Part shown: piece by piece, positions 38,447 through 47,702 of the stretch
How positions within the stretch are numbered: position 1 is the first letter of the stretch
How the letters are laid out: every line of letters starts with the position of its first letter
DNA from: Serinicoccus chungangensis
Lineage (GTDB): Bacteria; Actinomycetota; Actinomycetes; Actinomycetales; Dermatophilaceae
Length of the DNA: 64,000 nt
Direction: 5' to 3'
Assembly (NCBI RefSeq): GCF_001483745.1
Contig: NZ_LQBL01000022.1
Coordinates: 1 to 64,000 of the forward strand
The notes under the pieces: model-generated
What the model was told of the DNA's origin: nothing
Databases searched by the model: none
Seen by the model: only the letters and a program-made list of their open reading frames with translations
Program-made: the position numbers and the translations under genes

Positions 38447-40143
38447 CGGGCGCCCTCCACGGACGCGGCCGCCGACTGCAGCTCGTCCAGGGCGTCCTGC
38501 GGCACGGCCACCTCCTGCAGCACGGCGTCGAAGCGGGACCGTTGCGCGGCATACAGCTCCTCGACCCGGCCCAGGAGCGACCGGCGCGCCTTGAGCGCCA
38601 TGGCGCGGACGGCCTGGTCGCCGAAGACGGCCTCGAGCAGCCGCTGGGCCAGGACGGCGGACCCGGCACCCACGGCCACCTCGGCACCGGTGGGGATGAA
38701 GGCGGTGGCGCTGAAGACGACGAGCATGAGGAGCACCCCCAGACCGTTGACGCCGAAGGCGAGGTAGCGCGCCGTGGTCCGCCGCGACCCGGCCTCCTCC
38801 CGGACCATCTCCAGGATGTCCCGCTGCCAGTCGCGGATGAGGCGCTCGACCTGCTCGGAGAGGTCGGGGGTGGCCCGGCCCAGCTCGGGGTGGGCCTCGA
38901 CCAGCGGCCGACCGCCCGGCGCCTGCCTCCAGGAGCGCGCCGCCGTGCTCGCGGCCACCTGGCCGTGCGAGGTGATGAGGGCCGCGGCGCCGCTCTGCAG
39001 CGCCTCGCCCAGCGGCTCGGAGGAGACCTCCTTGCCGGTGAGGAAGGAAGTCACCCGGTCGCGCACCCGGCCCACGCCCACCTCGACCGAGCGCAGGAAC
39101 TCCCCGGTCCCGACCAGCTCGTGCCAGCGCGCGAGCACCTCCCCCCGCAGCAGCGAGCCGTCCTGCACGCCCTGGCCGACCGACTCCAGCGCGTCCTGGT
39201 ATGCCGTCCGCGGCCCCTCCTCGAGGACCTGCCAGGCCTCGACCTGCTCGCGTCCGGCGCTCGCGAGCGCGGTGGCGCGTCCGCCGAGCGACCCGAGGGT
39301 GCCGTCGAGGGTGCGCCTGATGACCACCGCTCGGGCGCGGGCGTCCAGGGCGAGCGAGTGCAGCCACCCGCGCACCCGTGCGGCGTGCCGGTCCGGGATG
39401 CGGCCTCCGTCCAGCTCGTCCTCGGGGATGGTGAAGATCGGGGACTGCCCCAGCCCCTGGTCCCGCAGCATCGAGGCCAGGTGCACCCGGACCTGCTGGA
39501 GGGCCTCGGGCGGCACCCGGTTGAGCACGACCGCCACCGAGGTGCCGCGCTGGCTGGCCTCCCGGAGCAGGTCCCACGGCACGGCGTCGCCGTAGCGGGC
39601 CGCGGTCGTGACGAAGACCCACAGGTCGGCGGCCGAGAGCAGCTGCCGGGAGAGCTGGCGGTTGGCCTGCACGACCGAGTCGATGTCGGGGGCGTCCAGC
39701 AGCGCGAGCCCGGCGGGCAGCTCGGGGGTGGGCACCAGCCGCACGGCGCCCGGGTCCTCGACCCCGGCGGCGTCCCCGCCGACCCGGGCGAGCCCGGGCA
39801 GCACCCGGGTCCCGGTGAACCACCGCGCGTCGTCCGGGTGGTGCACCAGCACCGAGGCGCGGGTGGTCGGGCGCAGGACCCCCGCCCGGCTGACCTCGTG
39901 CCCCACGACGGAGTTGACCAGGGTCGACTTGCCGGCGCCGGTGGACCCGCCGACGACCGCCAGCAGGGGCGCGTCGAGCGAGCGCAGCCGGGGCAGGACG
40001 TAGTCGTCGAGCTGCTGCTCGAGCTCGCGCCGCGCGGTCCGCGCCTGCGCGGCCCCCTCGACCTCCAGCGGCAGCCGCACCTGCCCCGCGGAGGACCGCA
40101 GCCGCTCGACGGCCTCGAGCAGCGCGGCGGGGTCGGTGGTCAC
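38443..40143 (-). CDS. Membrane-associated GTPase, first of a pair
   Basis: A 566-residue GTPase with G1 GGSTGAGKST (about 65-74), G3-like LLDAPDIDSV and G4-like VLNRVPPE. A long helical middle and one or two membrane helices near 460-500 (LGVLLMLVVFSATAFI) follow. It resembles dynamin-family proteins; paired, membrane-bound dynamin-like GTPases such as DynA/DynB act at the division septum of Streptomyces, and IniA/IniC are mycobacterial pairs. Whether this pair is related in function is inference. GTG start at 40143; it overlaps the second GTPase gene. Confidence 0.82.
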   Translation of the reverse strand: MTTDPAALLEAVERLRSSAGQVRLPLEVEGAAQARTARRELEQQLDDYVLPRLRSLDAPLLAVVGGSTGAGKSTLVNSVVGHEVSRAGVLRPTTRASVLVHHPDDARWFTGTRVLPGLARVGGDAAGVEDPGAVRLVPTPELPAGLALLDAPDIDSVVQANRQLSRQLLSAADLWVFVTTAARYGDAVPWDLLREASQRGTSVAVVLNRVPPEALQQVRVHLASMLRDQGLGQSPIFTIPEDELDGGRIPDRHAARVRGWLHSLALDARARAVVIRRTLDGTLGSLGGRATALASAGREQVEAWQVLEEGPRTAYQDALESVGQGVQDGSLLRGEVLARWHELVGTGEFLRSVEVGVGRVRDRVTSFLTGKEVSSEPLGEALQSGAAALITSHGQVAASTAARSWRQAPGGRPLVEAHPELGRATPDLSEQVERLIRDWQRDILEMVREEAGSRRTTARYLAFGVNGLGVLLMLVVFSATAFIPTGAEVAVGAGSAVLAQRLLEAVFGDQAVRAMALKARRSLLGRVEELYAAQRSRFDAVLQEVAVPQDALDELQSAAASVEGAR

Positions 40144-40201
40144 GGCCCTAGTGTGGACGCCCCGGGGCCGACCTCCAAGACGAACCGCCGCCGGGGTCAG
40201 G

Positions 40202-41344
40202 TCAGGCGCGGGTGGCGTCGGCGTGCGCGAGCAGCGCCTTGGACTCCCCGAGGAAGCGCCCGGCGTGCTCGCCGAACCACTGCTCGACCTCGCCGAACTG
40301 GCGGACGAAGGCCTCCCGGTCACCCGTGCGGAGCAGCTCGATGGCCGTGGCGTAGCGCTCGTGGTAGCGCTCGATGAGCTCCAGCGCGTCGGCGGAGCCG
40401 GTGATGATGTCGAAGTAGAGCTCGGCGTCCTGCGCGAAGAGCCGGCCGACCATGATGAGCTCGAGCCGGTAGATCGGTGAGGACAGGGCCAGCAGGGTGT
40501 CGAGGTTGCGGTCCTCGTGGGCCAGGTGCCAGCCGTAGGCGAAGGTCGAGAAGTGGCGCAGCGCCTGGATGAGTCCCATCGCGTGGTCGTGCTCGTCGGC
40601 GTCGACCTCGTGCACCCGAGCCCCCCACAGCCGGATCTGCTCCACCAGCCAGGTGCTGGCCCCCGCGTCCCGGCCCGGGACCGCGGCGACGACCTGCTTG
40701 GCGAAGCTGTCCACGTCGGGGCCGAACATCGGGTGCAGCCCGAGCACCGGCCCGGGGTGCGCGCTCATCATGGCCTGCATGACGGCCCGCTTGGTCGAGG
40801 TGAGGTCCACCAGCAGGCAGTCCTCCGGCAGCGCGGGCAGGTCCCGCACCACCTGCACGGTGTCGTGGATGGGGACGGACACGAGCACCATCCCGGCACC
40901 CTCGACCGCGGCGGCCACCTGCTCGGGGGTGTCCTCACGCTCGACGACGCGCACGGCATACCCGGACAGGGCGAACATCCGGCCCCACAACGCGCCCATC
41001 CGGCCGCCGCCCCCGACCACCACGACGGGGCCGAGGTCCGGCGCCTGGCGGGTGAAGCCCATGTTCTTCTCGTGGGTGTATGCCTCGCGCATGCACCGGC
41101 GCAGGACGTCCTCGACGAGGTCCGGCGACAGCCCACGCTCGGCCGCGCGCTCGCGCTTGGTCGCGATCATGGCCCGCTCGCGCTCCGGGTCGTAGATCGG
41201 CAGGCCGTGGCGCCCCTTGACCTCCCCGACCTGGGAGACGAGCTCGAGGCGCCGGGCCAGCAGCTCCATCACCTGGGCGTCGACGTCGTCGATCTCGGTC
41301 CGCAACCGGGCCAGCGGGTCCTGCGCCCCCGAGGGTGTGGTCAT
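40202..41344 (-). CDS. tyrA: Bifunctional chorismate mutase/prephenate dehydrogenase (T-protein)
   Basis: A 380-residue enzyme of tyrosine synthesis converting chorismate to prephenate and on to 4-hydroxyphenylpyruvate. Residues 1-95 are an AroQ chorismate mutase ([35 protein letters not shown]). The NAD site is GGGGRMG (111-117), and [17 protein letters not shown] and RHFSTFAYG follow. The fused AroQ-TyrA layout and many motifs match the E. coli enzyme; actinobacterial TyrA is usually unfused. The domain junction is intact. Start at 41344, 45 bp upstream of the divergent tRNA-Arg gene. Confidence 0.92.
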   Translation of the reverse strand: MTTPSGAQDPLARLRTEIDDVDAQVMELLARRLELVSQVGEVKGRHGLPIYDPERERAMIATKRERAAERGLSPDLVEDVLRRCMREAYTHEKNMGFTRQAPDLGPVVVVGGGGRMGALWGRMFALSGYAVRVVEREDTPEQVAAAVEGAGMVLVSVPIHDTVQVVRDLPALPEDCLLVDLTSTKRAVMQAMMSAHPGPVLGLHPMFGPDVDSFAKQVVAAVPGRDAGASTWLVEQIRLWGARVHEVDADEHDHAMGLIQALRHFSTFAYGWHLAHEDRNLDTLLALSSPIYRLELIMVGRLFAQDAELYFDIITGSADALELIERYHERYATAIELLRTGDREAFVRQFGEVEQWFGEHAGRFLGESKALLAHADATRA

Positions 41345-41389
41345 GGCGCCCGATCCTAGAGGAGCAGGGTCCTAGACTGGGACGCCGTG

Positions 41390-41462
<73 letters not shown>

Positions 41463-41543
41463 CGTGGCGGTGCCTCCCGGACCTCGGGGCCACCGGTGCA
41501 GGTCCAGGTCGCCCCCGGCGACGACATCGGCGAGTCTGGTGCC

Positions 41544-41774
41544 ATGACCAAGCACACCCTGACCATCACCCTGGACGCCGACATCACCGACGAGGACGCC
41601 CTGGTGGAGTCGGTCGAGCAGGACACCCCCGAGGACTCCCTGTCGCCCCACGACATCCGCGAGGAGGAGCGGGCCGCCTCCAGCCTGGTGGCCGGCGTCT
41701 CCAAGGCCCTCAAGGAGCTCTCGGTCCCCGGCGTCGAGATCAGCCAGCCCAAGGTCGAGGCCCGGGACGCCTGA
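41544..41774 (+). CDS. Small acidic hypothetical protein
   Basis: A 76-residue acidic protein, start ATG 41544 (the upstream extension would run through tRNA-Arg). It opens with TLTITLDADITDEDALVESV. No signal, membrane segment or known domain. Codon bias supports a real gene; it converges with the PrsW-type gene 9 bp away. Function unknown. Confidence 0.6.
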   Translation: MTKHTLTITLDADITDEDALVESVEQDTPEDSLSPHDIREEERAASSLVAGVSKALKELSVPGVEISQPKVEARDA

Positions 41775-41783
41775 GGGACGGGC

Positions 41784-43022
41784 TCAGGCCTGCGCCACGA
41801 AGACCCGCCGGTGGGCGGTGACCGCCTCGAGGATGCGCTGCTCGCGGGCCAGCCACACGGCGTCCGGACCGTCGTGGACGAGGTGCTTGCGCACCATGGC
41901 CAGCTCGCCGCTCTCGTCCTGGAAGGCCTCCATGGCCCGCTCGGCAGGGCGACCGCCCACCCCGCGCGCCCACCGGCGGGCGCGCCGCCGCTCGCCGGGG
42001 CTGGCGAGCATGGCGACCTCGGCGGGGGTGTACCAGCCCGCCATCCCGTAGCCGGTGAGCACGTCACGCAGCAGGCGCGACTCGCGGTTGCGGGCCCAGC
42101 GCAGCAGCAGCAGGAAGCCGACGAACAACGGGACCTGCACGAGCGCGAAGAGCACGAGGTAATTCTGCGAGGCGGCCACGGCGCTGTAGTTGAAGAGGGC
42201 GTGGAGGAAGACCGCGCCGGCGAAGCCCACGAGCACCACCCCCGCCGAGCTGGCCCGGCGGCGGTGCGTGACCAGCCCGAGGGCCAGCCCGATGCAGACG
42301 GTGAACATCGGGTGCGCGAAGGGGCTCACCAGGCAGCGCATGATGAAGATGCCGACGAGGCCGGCGGTGCCCGCCTCGAGGTACATCTGCCCCAGGTAGA
42401 TGATGTTCTCGACGAACGCGAAGCCGGCGGCGACGATGCCGGCGTACACGATCCCGTCGGTGACGCCGTTGAACTCCCGGCGCGCGACGAGGAAGATCAG
42501 CAGCACCCCCAACCCCTTGAAGAACTCCTCGGTGAGCGGCGCCACGACCACGGCGCCGACGACGAGAGGGTCGGCATGCCTCCCGGCGAAGAAGGCGACG
42601 CCGAGCTCGTTGAGCACCACGGCGCCGAGCGTGGAGATGAGGGCGCCCCAGAGGAAGGCGAACCACAGCAGCCGCATCGGCTCCGCCTCGAGGCGGTCGA
42701 CCCAGATGAAGAGCGGTATGACGATGCCCAGGGCGAGCGAGGCGCTGACCATGCCCAGAATCGCGGCCTGCAGACCTACCGCGGTCGTGACGAGGAGGGT
42801 CATGGCGAGCGCGGCCAGCCCGAAGACGGTCACCACCGCGCTCCACAGCAGCAGCCGGCGGACCGCGGGCCGGCGGGTGGCGTTGGGCGTCGCCCCGGTC
42901 GGCGACTGCGGCTGGAAGGTCAGGACCTGGTGCCAGTCACCCCCCGGCCCGGGGTCGTGCGGAGGGCGCTGACCTGGGGCGTCGGGCACCGAGCTCGTCG
43001 GCGGCCGCGGCTGGGGGACCAT
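41784..43022 (-). CDS. PrsW-family intramembrane metalloprotease
   Basis: A 412-residue polytopic membrane protein, about eight hydrophobic segments between residues 60 and 330, with the PrsW (glutamic-type/ CPBP-superfamily) signature: PLTEEFFKGLGV (paired glutamates), AFVENIIYL, and a conserved histidine in SPFAHPMFT and FLHALFN. PrsW in Bacillus makes the first cut in the anti-sigma factor RsiW, so this enzyme may cut a membrane regulator; no partner is adjacent. The ATG at 43022 is used rather than the longer frame. Divergent from orn by 43 bp. Confidence 0.85.
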   Translation of the reverse strand: MVPQPRPPTSSVPDAPGQRPPHDPGPGGDWHQVLTFQPQSPTGATPNATRRPAVRRLLLWSAVVTVFGLAALAMTLLVTTAVGLQAAILGMVSASLALGIVIPLFIWVDRLEAEPMRLLWFAFLWGALISTLGAVVLNELGVAFFAGRHADPLVVGAVVVAPLTEEFFKGLGVLLIFLVARREFNGVTDGIVYAGIVAAGFAFVENIIYLGQMYLEAGTAGLVGIFIMRCLVSPFAHPMFTVCIGLALGLVTHRRRASSAGVVLVGFAGAVFLHALFNYSAVAASQNYLVLFALVQVPLFVGFLLLLRWARNRESRLLRDVLTGYGMAGWYTPAEVAMLASPGERRRARRWARGVGGRPAERAMEAFQDESGELAMVRKHLVHDGPDAVWLAREQRILEAVTAHRRVFVAQA

Positions 43023-43065
43023 GGGCCGAAGAGTACCGGGGGGACGGGGCATACCCTTGTCTGCC

Positions 43066-43662
43066 GTGAGTGGTGAACGCATCGTCTGGATCGACTGCGA
43101 GATGACGGGCCTGGACCTCGTCGCCGACGCGCTGGTGGAGGTGGCCTGCCTGGTCACGGACTCCGAGCTGACCGTGCTGGGCGAGGGGGTCGACGTCGTC
43201 GTGCGGCCGCCGGCCGCCGCCGTGGAGCAGATGGGAGACTTCGTCCGCGGCATGCACACGGACTCCGGGCTGCTGCCCCAGCTGGACGACGGGGTGACCC
43301 TCGAGGAGGCGCAGCGCCTGGTGCTGGACTACGTCCGGGAGCACGTCCCCGAGGGTCGGAAGGCCCCGCTGGGCGGCAACACGGTGAGCACCGACCGGGC
43401 CTTCCTCGCCCGGGACATGCCCGAGCTCGAGTCGTACCTGCACTACCGGATCATCGACGTGTCGTCCGTCAAGGAGCTGGCCAAGCGCTGGTTCCCCCGC
43501 GCCTACTACATGGCGCCGAAGAAGACCGGTGGTCACCGCGCGCTCGGGGACATCAGGGACTCCATCGCCGAGCTGCGCTACTACCGGGAGGCGGTCTTCC
43601 GCGAGCTGCCCGGCCTGGACAGCGACACGCTCAAGGAGATCGCCGCCCGGCACACCAGCTGA
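43066..43662 (+). CDS. orn: Oligoribonuclease
   Basis: A 198-residue 3'-5' exonuclease that degrades 2-5 nt RNA and pGpG to mononucleotides. DEDDh motifs are visible: Asp10 and Glu12 in WIDCEMTGLD, Asp in STDRAFLARDMP, and HRALGDIRDSI with the catalytic His and Asp. GTG 43066 is the chosen start because GERIVWIDCEM is the usual N-terminus. A tRNA-His gene lies downstream at 47.7 kb; in M. tuberculosis tRNA-His lies directly next to orn, so the ABC operon between them may be an insertion. Confidence 0.94.
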   Translation: MSGERIVWIDCEMTGLDLVADALVEVACLVTDSELTVLGEGVDVVVRPPAAAVEQMGDFVRGMHTDSGLLPQLDDGVTLEEAQRLVLDYVREHVPEGRKAPLGGNTVSTDRAFLARDMPELESYLHYRIIDVSSVKELAKRWFPRAYYMAPKKTGGHRALGDIRDSIAELRYYREAVFRELPGLDSDTLKEIAARHTS

Positions 43663-43785
43663 GCACGGCCGGTCCACGAGGGCCCTGCGCCTGGTCCACC
43701 GGCACGCCCACCCCTCCCGACCCCCGCCCCGGCACCGCCGTGGCGGGGGTCGTCGCGTACCCCCTTGACGCCCACCTTCGTTCTA

Positions 43786-43811
43786 TGGTTCATTAGTCAA
43801 GTAATGAACCA
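43786..43811 (+). promoter_or_regulatory. Operator dyad of the GntR/ABC operon
   Basis: TGGTTCATTA (43786-43795) and TAATGAACCA (43802-43811) form a perfect 10-bp inverted repeat with a 6-bp spacer. A TTGACG -35-like box lies at 43765-43770, so the dyad would cover the -10 region and start site. This is the expected autoregulatory site of a YtrA-type GntR repressor. Confidence 0.8.
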
Positions 43812-43829
43812 CATGACCGAGGAGGTTGC

Positions 43830-44204
43830 GTGTTCGACGGACGCGAACCGATCTACGTCCAGATCGCCGAGGCGATCCGTGGCGAGATCCTCTCCGGCGC
43901 CCTCCAGGAAGGGGAGCAGGTGATGAGCACCACCCAGTACGCCACCACCTACCGCATCAACCCCGCGACCGCCGCGAAGGCGTTCGCCGAGCTCGTCGAC
44001 GAGGGCGTGCTCCACAAGCGGCGCGGTGTCGGCATGTTCGTCAGCGACGGCGCCGCCTCCCGGCTGCGGACCCAGGGCAGCGACACCTTCTACGCCGAGC
44101 GCCTCTCCCCCGTGCTGCGCGAGGCCGCTCACCTGGGCATCACGACCCAGCAGCTCATCGACTACATCACCGACCACCACCCGGCAGGAGGCACCGACCG
44201 ATGA
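43830..44204 (+). CDS. GntR-family (YtrA subfamily) transcriptional regulator
   Basis: A 124-residue protein with an N-terminal winged helix (PIYVQIAEAIRGEILSGALQ, then YRINPATAAKAFAELVDEGVLHKRRGVGMFV split here) and a short C-terminal dimerisation helix pair. The short tail is the mark of the YtrA subgroup, which represses linked ABC transporter genes. GTG start with GAGGAGG upstream. Its stop overlaps the ABC ATPase start (ATGA); the dyad at 43786-43811 is its probable operator. Confidence 0.9.
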   Translation: MFDGREPIYVQIAEAIRGEILSGALQEGEQVMSTTQYATTYRINPATAAKAFAELVDEGVLHKRRGVGMFVSDGAASRLRTQGSDTFYAERLSPVLREAAHLGITTQQLIDYITDHHPAGGTDR

Positions 44205-45070
44205 ACGTCACGCTGGAGGACGTCAGCGTCCGTTTCCCGGAGACGACCGCCCTGGACAGCGTGTCGCTCCACTGGTCCGAGGGCCGGATCCACGGCCTGC
44301 TCGGTCGCAACGGCGCGGGCAAGTCGACCCTGCTCTCGCTCATCGCCGCCGCCCGACGCCCCACCTCCGGGAGCGTCCGCGTGCAGGGGCAGGACCCCTG
44401 GGAGCGCGGCGCGCTCACCGAGCGGATCTGCCTGGTCCGCGAGAGCGGCGACCTGCTGGACGACGACCCGATCTCGGACACCCTGGGGATGCTCGAGACG
44501 CTGCGGCCGACCTTCGACCGGAGGTATGCCGAGGACCTCCTGGACTCCTTCGGGCTGCGGCCGAAGGCCAAGCTCCGGACGCTGTCGCGCGGACAGCGCT
44601 CGACCGTCGGAGCGATCGTCGGGCTGGCGACCCGGGCGCCGCTCACCCTGCTGGACGAGGTCCACCTGGGGATGGACGCCCCCACCCGCCAGCGCTTCTA
44701 CGACGAGCTCATCGCCGACTACGCCGAGAACCCGCGGACCTACGTCATCTCCAGCCATCTCATCGCCGAGCTGGAGCCGATCGTCGAGACGGTCTCCATC
44801 CTGGGCGCGGGCTCCCTGGTGCTCCAGGCCGAGGCGGACGACGTCCGCACCCGCGGCGTCACCCTGACCGGGCCTGCGGCGACGGTCACCGAGCTGGCGC
44901 AGGGGCTGCCGGTGATCGGCAGCCGGGACCTCGGCCCCACCCGTCAGCTGACGCTCTTCGGCGAGCTCGACGCCAGCGCGCTCGAGCGCGCCCGCGCGGC
45001 CGGCGTCGAGACCGGCGCCGTCCCCCTGCAAGACCTGTTCATCCACCTGACCGAGGAGGCCCCCCGATGA
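44201..45070 (+). CDS. ABC transporter ATP-binding protein, first exporter
   Basis: A 289-residue ATPase: Walker A GRNGAGKST (about 35-43), a degenerate signature LSRGQRSTVG, and Walker B with LTLLDEVHLG, where the usual DEPT is DEVH. This resembles YtrB/EcsA-type ATPases of GntR-linked operons. It overlaps gntR and the membrane protein gene by 4 bp on either side. Its permease partner should be the next gene. Confidence 0.88.
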   Translation: MNVTLEDVSVRFPETTALDSVSLHWSEGRIHGLLGRNGAGKSTLLSLIAAARRPTSGSVRVQGQDPWERGALTERICLVRESGDLLDDDPISDTLGMLETLRPTFDRRYAEDLLDSFGLRPKAKLRTLSRGQRSTVGAIVGLATRAPLTLLDEVHLGMDAPTRQRFYDELIADYAENPRTYVISSHLIAELEPIVETVSILGAGSLVLQAEADDVRTRGVTLTGPAATVTELAQGLPVIGSRDLGPTRQLTLFGELDASALERARAAGVETGAVPLQDLFIHLTEEAPR

Positions 45071-45837
45071 GCGCCACGACCGTCGCCCGACCGGCACCCC
45101 CCGCCCGGGACCTGGGGCCGCACTGGCGCCGCAGCTTCGACATGACGATGGGGATGTGCCTCTACGTGGCGAAGTGGTTTCTGCTCATCATGGTCGTCCT
45201 GGGCGTCGCGGCCACCCTGGTCTACGCCTACTACGCCACCCCCCAGGTCTCGATCGTCCAGTTCGGCCGGCAGGCGGGGCTCTGGTTCGCGTTCTCGCTC
45301 ATGATCATGTGCGGCGTGCTGACGCCGGCGCTCGTCATGAACGGGATCACCCGGGCCGGTGTCGCCGTCGGCTCGTTGCTCACGGCCCTCGGGCTGGCCG
45401 CGCTCTTCTCGGCCGGGCTGGTCGGGCTGCTGCTGCTGGAGCGGCCCCTCTTCGAGGCGCTGGGGTGGCGGGCCGGGCTCGCCGACGGGGCAGGCGCCCT
45501 GGCCACGACCCACTGGCCCGAGCAGCTGCTCGGCCTCTTCCTGCTCTACTGCGCCGGGAACGTCTCCGGCCTGCTGGTGCACGCCGCCTACTACCGTCTC
45601 GGCGGGCTGTGGGGCACGGTCGCGCTGCCGCTCACCCTGTCCCCCGTGCTGCTCGTCGCCGTCCTGGGCACCCGACCCCAGGCCCTGTGGGGCTCGGCCC
45701 AGGACGCACTCCCCGGTGACCTCAGCGTCGACCTCGGCGCCTGGCACCCGGTGCTCGCGGTGGCGATCATCGCCGTCGCATCCCTGGCCCACCTGCGCCT
45801 CACCCGCACCCTCACGCTGGCCCCGAAGGAGTCCTGA
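45067..45837 (+). CDS. Membrane component of the first ABC system
   Basis: A 256-residue protein with about six hydrophobic helices (for example WFLLIMVVLGVAATLVYAYY and LGLAALFSAGLVGLLLLERP). No sequence match to a named permease family is visible, but the 4-bp overlap with the ATPase gene makes it the membrane partner. The long N-terminal cytoplasmic tail is proline/alanine-rich. Substrate unknown. Confidence 0.78.
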   Translation: MSATTVARPAPPARDLGPHWRRSFDMTMGMCLYVAKWFLLIMVVLGVAATLVYAYYATPQVSIVQFGRQAGLWFAFSLMIMCGVLTPALVMNGITRAGVAVGSLLTALGLAALFSAGLVGLLLLERPLFEALGWRAGLADGAGALATTHWPEQLLGLFLLYCAGNVSGLLVHAAYYRLGGLWGTVALPLTLSPVLLVAVLGTRPQALWGSAQDALPGDLSVDLGAWHPVLAVAIIAVASLAHLRLTRTLTLAPKES

Positions 45838-45838
45838 C

Positions 45839-46816
45839 ATGACCATGCCCACCCCCACGAGCACACCGACGGCCGCGCCACCGGACCAGAGCGACGGCGA
45901 CCCGGTCATCCGGGTGCAGCACCTGCGCAAGGCATACCGCCAGACGGTGGCCGTCCACGACGTGTCCTTCGAGGTCCGGCGAGGAGAGATCTTCGGCATC
46001 CTCGGCCCCAACGGTGCCGGCAAGACCACCACCGTCGAGATCGTGGCCAACCTGCGCCCTGCGGACGGCGGTCGGATCGAGGTGCTGGGGGTGGACCCCC
46101 GCCGGGACCCGGCCCGCGTCAAGGAGCGGGTGGGGGTCCAGCTCCAGGAGTCCACGCTCCAGGGTCAGATCACGGCACGGGAGGCTCTCCGCCTGTACGC
46201 CGCGTTCTACGCCGACCCGGAGGACCCGGAGACCCTGCTGCGCATGCTCGGCCTGCAGGAGCGGGCCGACACCGCCTTCGACGACCTCTCCGGCGGGCAG
46301 AAGCAGCGGCTGTCCATCGCGCTGGCCCTGGTCGGCCGTCCGGAGATCGCGATCCTCGACGAGCTCACCACCGGGCTCGACCCCCAGGCCCGCCGCGAGA
46401 CCTGGGACCTCGTCGAGCGCGTCCGCGACTCCGGCGTGACCATCGTCCTGGTCACCCACTTCATGGACGAGGCGGAGCGTCTCTGCGACCGGCTCATGGT
46501 GGTCGCGGACGGGCGCGTCGTCGCCGCCGGCACCCCGGCCGAGCTGACCGGGGCAACCCGCGGTGCGCGTGCCTTCCGCCTGGCCCTGCCCGACGGGCAC
46601 ACCCCCTCGTCCCTGGGCGTGGACACGCTGCCCGAGGTCACCGAGGTCACGCCGACCCAGGGCGGCTGGACCGTCAGCGGGGGGCACCGGGTGCTGCCCG
46701 CGGTCGTGCGCGCCCTGGACGAGCAGGGCGTCGTCCCGGACGAGATCCAGACCCGGACCCGCTCGCTGGAGGACGTCTTCGTCGAGCTCGTCACCCGCAC
46801 CGAGCGGAACTCATGA
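45839..46816 (+). CDS. ABC transporter ATP-binding protein, second exporter
   Basis: A 325-residue DrrA/CcmA-type ATPase with Walker A GPNGAGKTT (about 58-66), signature LSGGQKQR, Walker B IAILDELTTGLDPQ, where DEPT is replaced by DELT, and H-loop VTHFMDEAERL. The C-terminal extension (TRTRSLEDVFVELVT) is typical of multidrug-export ATPases. Start ATG 45839, or 45845. Coupled to the permease gene by ATGA overlap. Confidence 0.9.
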   Translation: MTMPTPTSTPTAAPPDQSDGDPVIRVQHLRKAYRQTVAVHDVSFEVRRGEIFGILGPNGAGKTTTVEIVANLRPADGGRIEVLGVDPRRDPARVKERVGVQLQESTLQGQITAREALRLYAAFYADPEDPETLLRMLGLQERADTAFDDLSGGQKQRLSIALALVGRPEIAILDELTTGLDPQARRETWDLVERVRDSGVTIVLVTHFMDEAERLCDRLMVVADGRVVAAGTPAELTGATRGARAFRLALPDGHTPSSLGVDTLPEVTEVTPTQGGWTVSGGHRVLPAVVRALDEQGVVPDEIQTRTRSLEDVFVELVTRTERNS

Positions 46817-47640
46817 GCACCACCCTGCCCACCGCCTACCACCGCCCCGGACCGGGCACCCGGCGGGCGGCCGCCCGCGCCGGGATGCCCGGGCTGGGCC
46901 GCCTGGTCACCACCGAGCTGCGTCTCTTCACCCGCGACCTCGGCAGCGTCTTCTTCGTCGTCGTCTTCCCCACGGTGCTGCTGCTGGGCATGGCGTTCGC
47001 CATCCCGGGGATGCGCGAGCCCCTGCAGGACGCCGGGCCGTGGACCGGGCGAGCGATGGTCGACCTGATGACACCCGTGATGATCTGCGTCACCATCGCG
47101 ACGGCCGGCCTCTCCTCGTTCCCGACGTACCTGGCGGGTTACCGCGAGCGCGGGGTGCTGCGGCGGCTCTCGACCACCCCGATGGCACCCCAGGGCATCC
47201 TGCTCGCCCAGGCGGCGGTCAACCTGCTGTGGCTGCTCGTCGGCAGCCTCGTCGCGGTCGCCATCGCCGTGCTGCTCCTGGACGTGCCCCTGCCGCAGGA
47301 CTGGGGGCTGCTGCTCCTGACCCTGCCGCTCGCGATCGGCTCCGTCTTCGGGATCGGTCTGATCCTGGGCGGGGTCATGCGCAAGGCCAGTGCGGCCGGC
47401 GGCATCGGGATGCTCATCTACTTCCCGCTCCTCTTCTTCGCCGGGCTGTGGACGCCGGGCCCGGCGATGCCGGAGACGCTGCAGACGGTCTCCACCTGGA
47501 TGCCGTTGGGCGGGGCGAGCCAGGCGATGACCACGGCCTGGTTCGGCGTCGGCGACGTCCCGGTCGAGCAGATCGTCTCGATGGCTCTGTGGACGGTGCT
47601 GACGTTCACCGTCGCGGTCAGGGTGTTCCGCTGGCGCTGA
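46813..47640 (+). CDS. ABC-2 type permease, second exporter
   Basis: A 275-residue ABC-2 permease with six hydrophobic segments. Typical stretches are TTELRLFTRDLGSVFFVVVF, GYRERGVLRRLSTTPM (the coupling helix) and PLLFFAGLWTPGPAMPE. With the upstream ATPase it forms a DrrAB-like drug or lipid exporter. It ends the five-gene operon, followed by a strong terminator. Confidence 0.9.
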   Translation: MSTTLPTAYHRPGPGTRRAAARAGMPGLGRLVTTELRLFTRDLGSVFFVVVFPTVLLLGMAFAIPGMREPLQDAGPWTGRAMVDLMTPVMICVTIATAGLSSFPTYLAGYRERGVLRRLSTTPMAPQGILLAQAAVNLLWLLVGSLVAVAIAVLLLDVPLPQDWGLLLLTLPLAIGSVFGIGLILGGVMRKASAAGGIGMLIYFPLLFFAGLWTPGPAMPETLQTVSTWMPLGGASQAMTTAWFGVGDVPVEQIVSMALWTVLTFTVAVRVFRWR

Positions 47641-47660
47641 GGGGCACGAGCACGGGCACG

Positions 47661-47693
47661 ACGAAGGCCCCGGCACGATGCCGGGGCCTTCGT
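47661..47693. terminator. Terminator of the GntR/ABC operon
   Basis: A perfect 15-bp inverted repeat (47661-47675 and 47679-47693) with a 3-nt loop, 20 bp after the permease stop. It faces tRNA-His on the opposite strand and can serve both directions. Confidence 0.88.
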
Positions 47694-47702
47694 CATACCT
47701 GG

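Noticed and set aside
36162-38687. 841-residue minus-strand frame across ssb and GTPase genes
   Set aside because: Alternative frame of two well-supported genes; no domain and alanine/arginine-rich.
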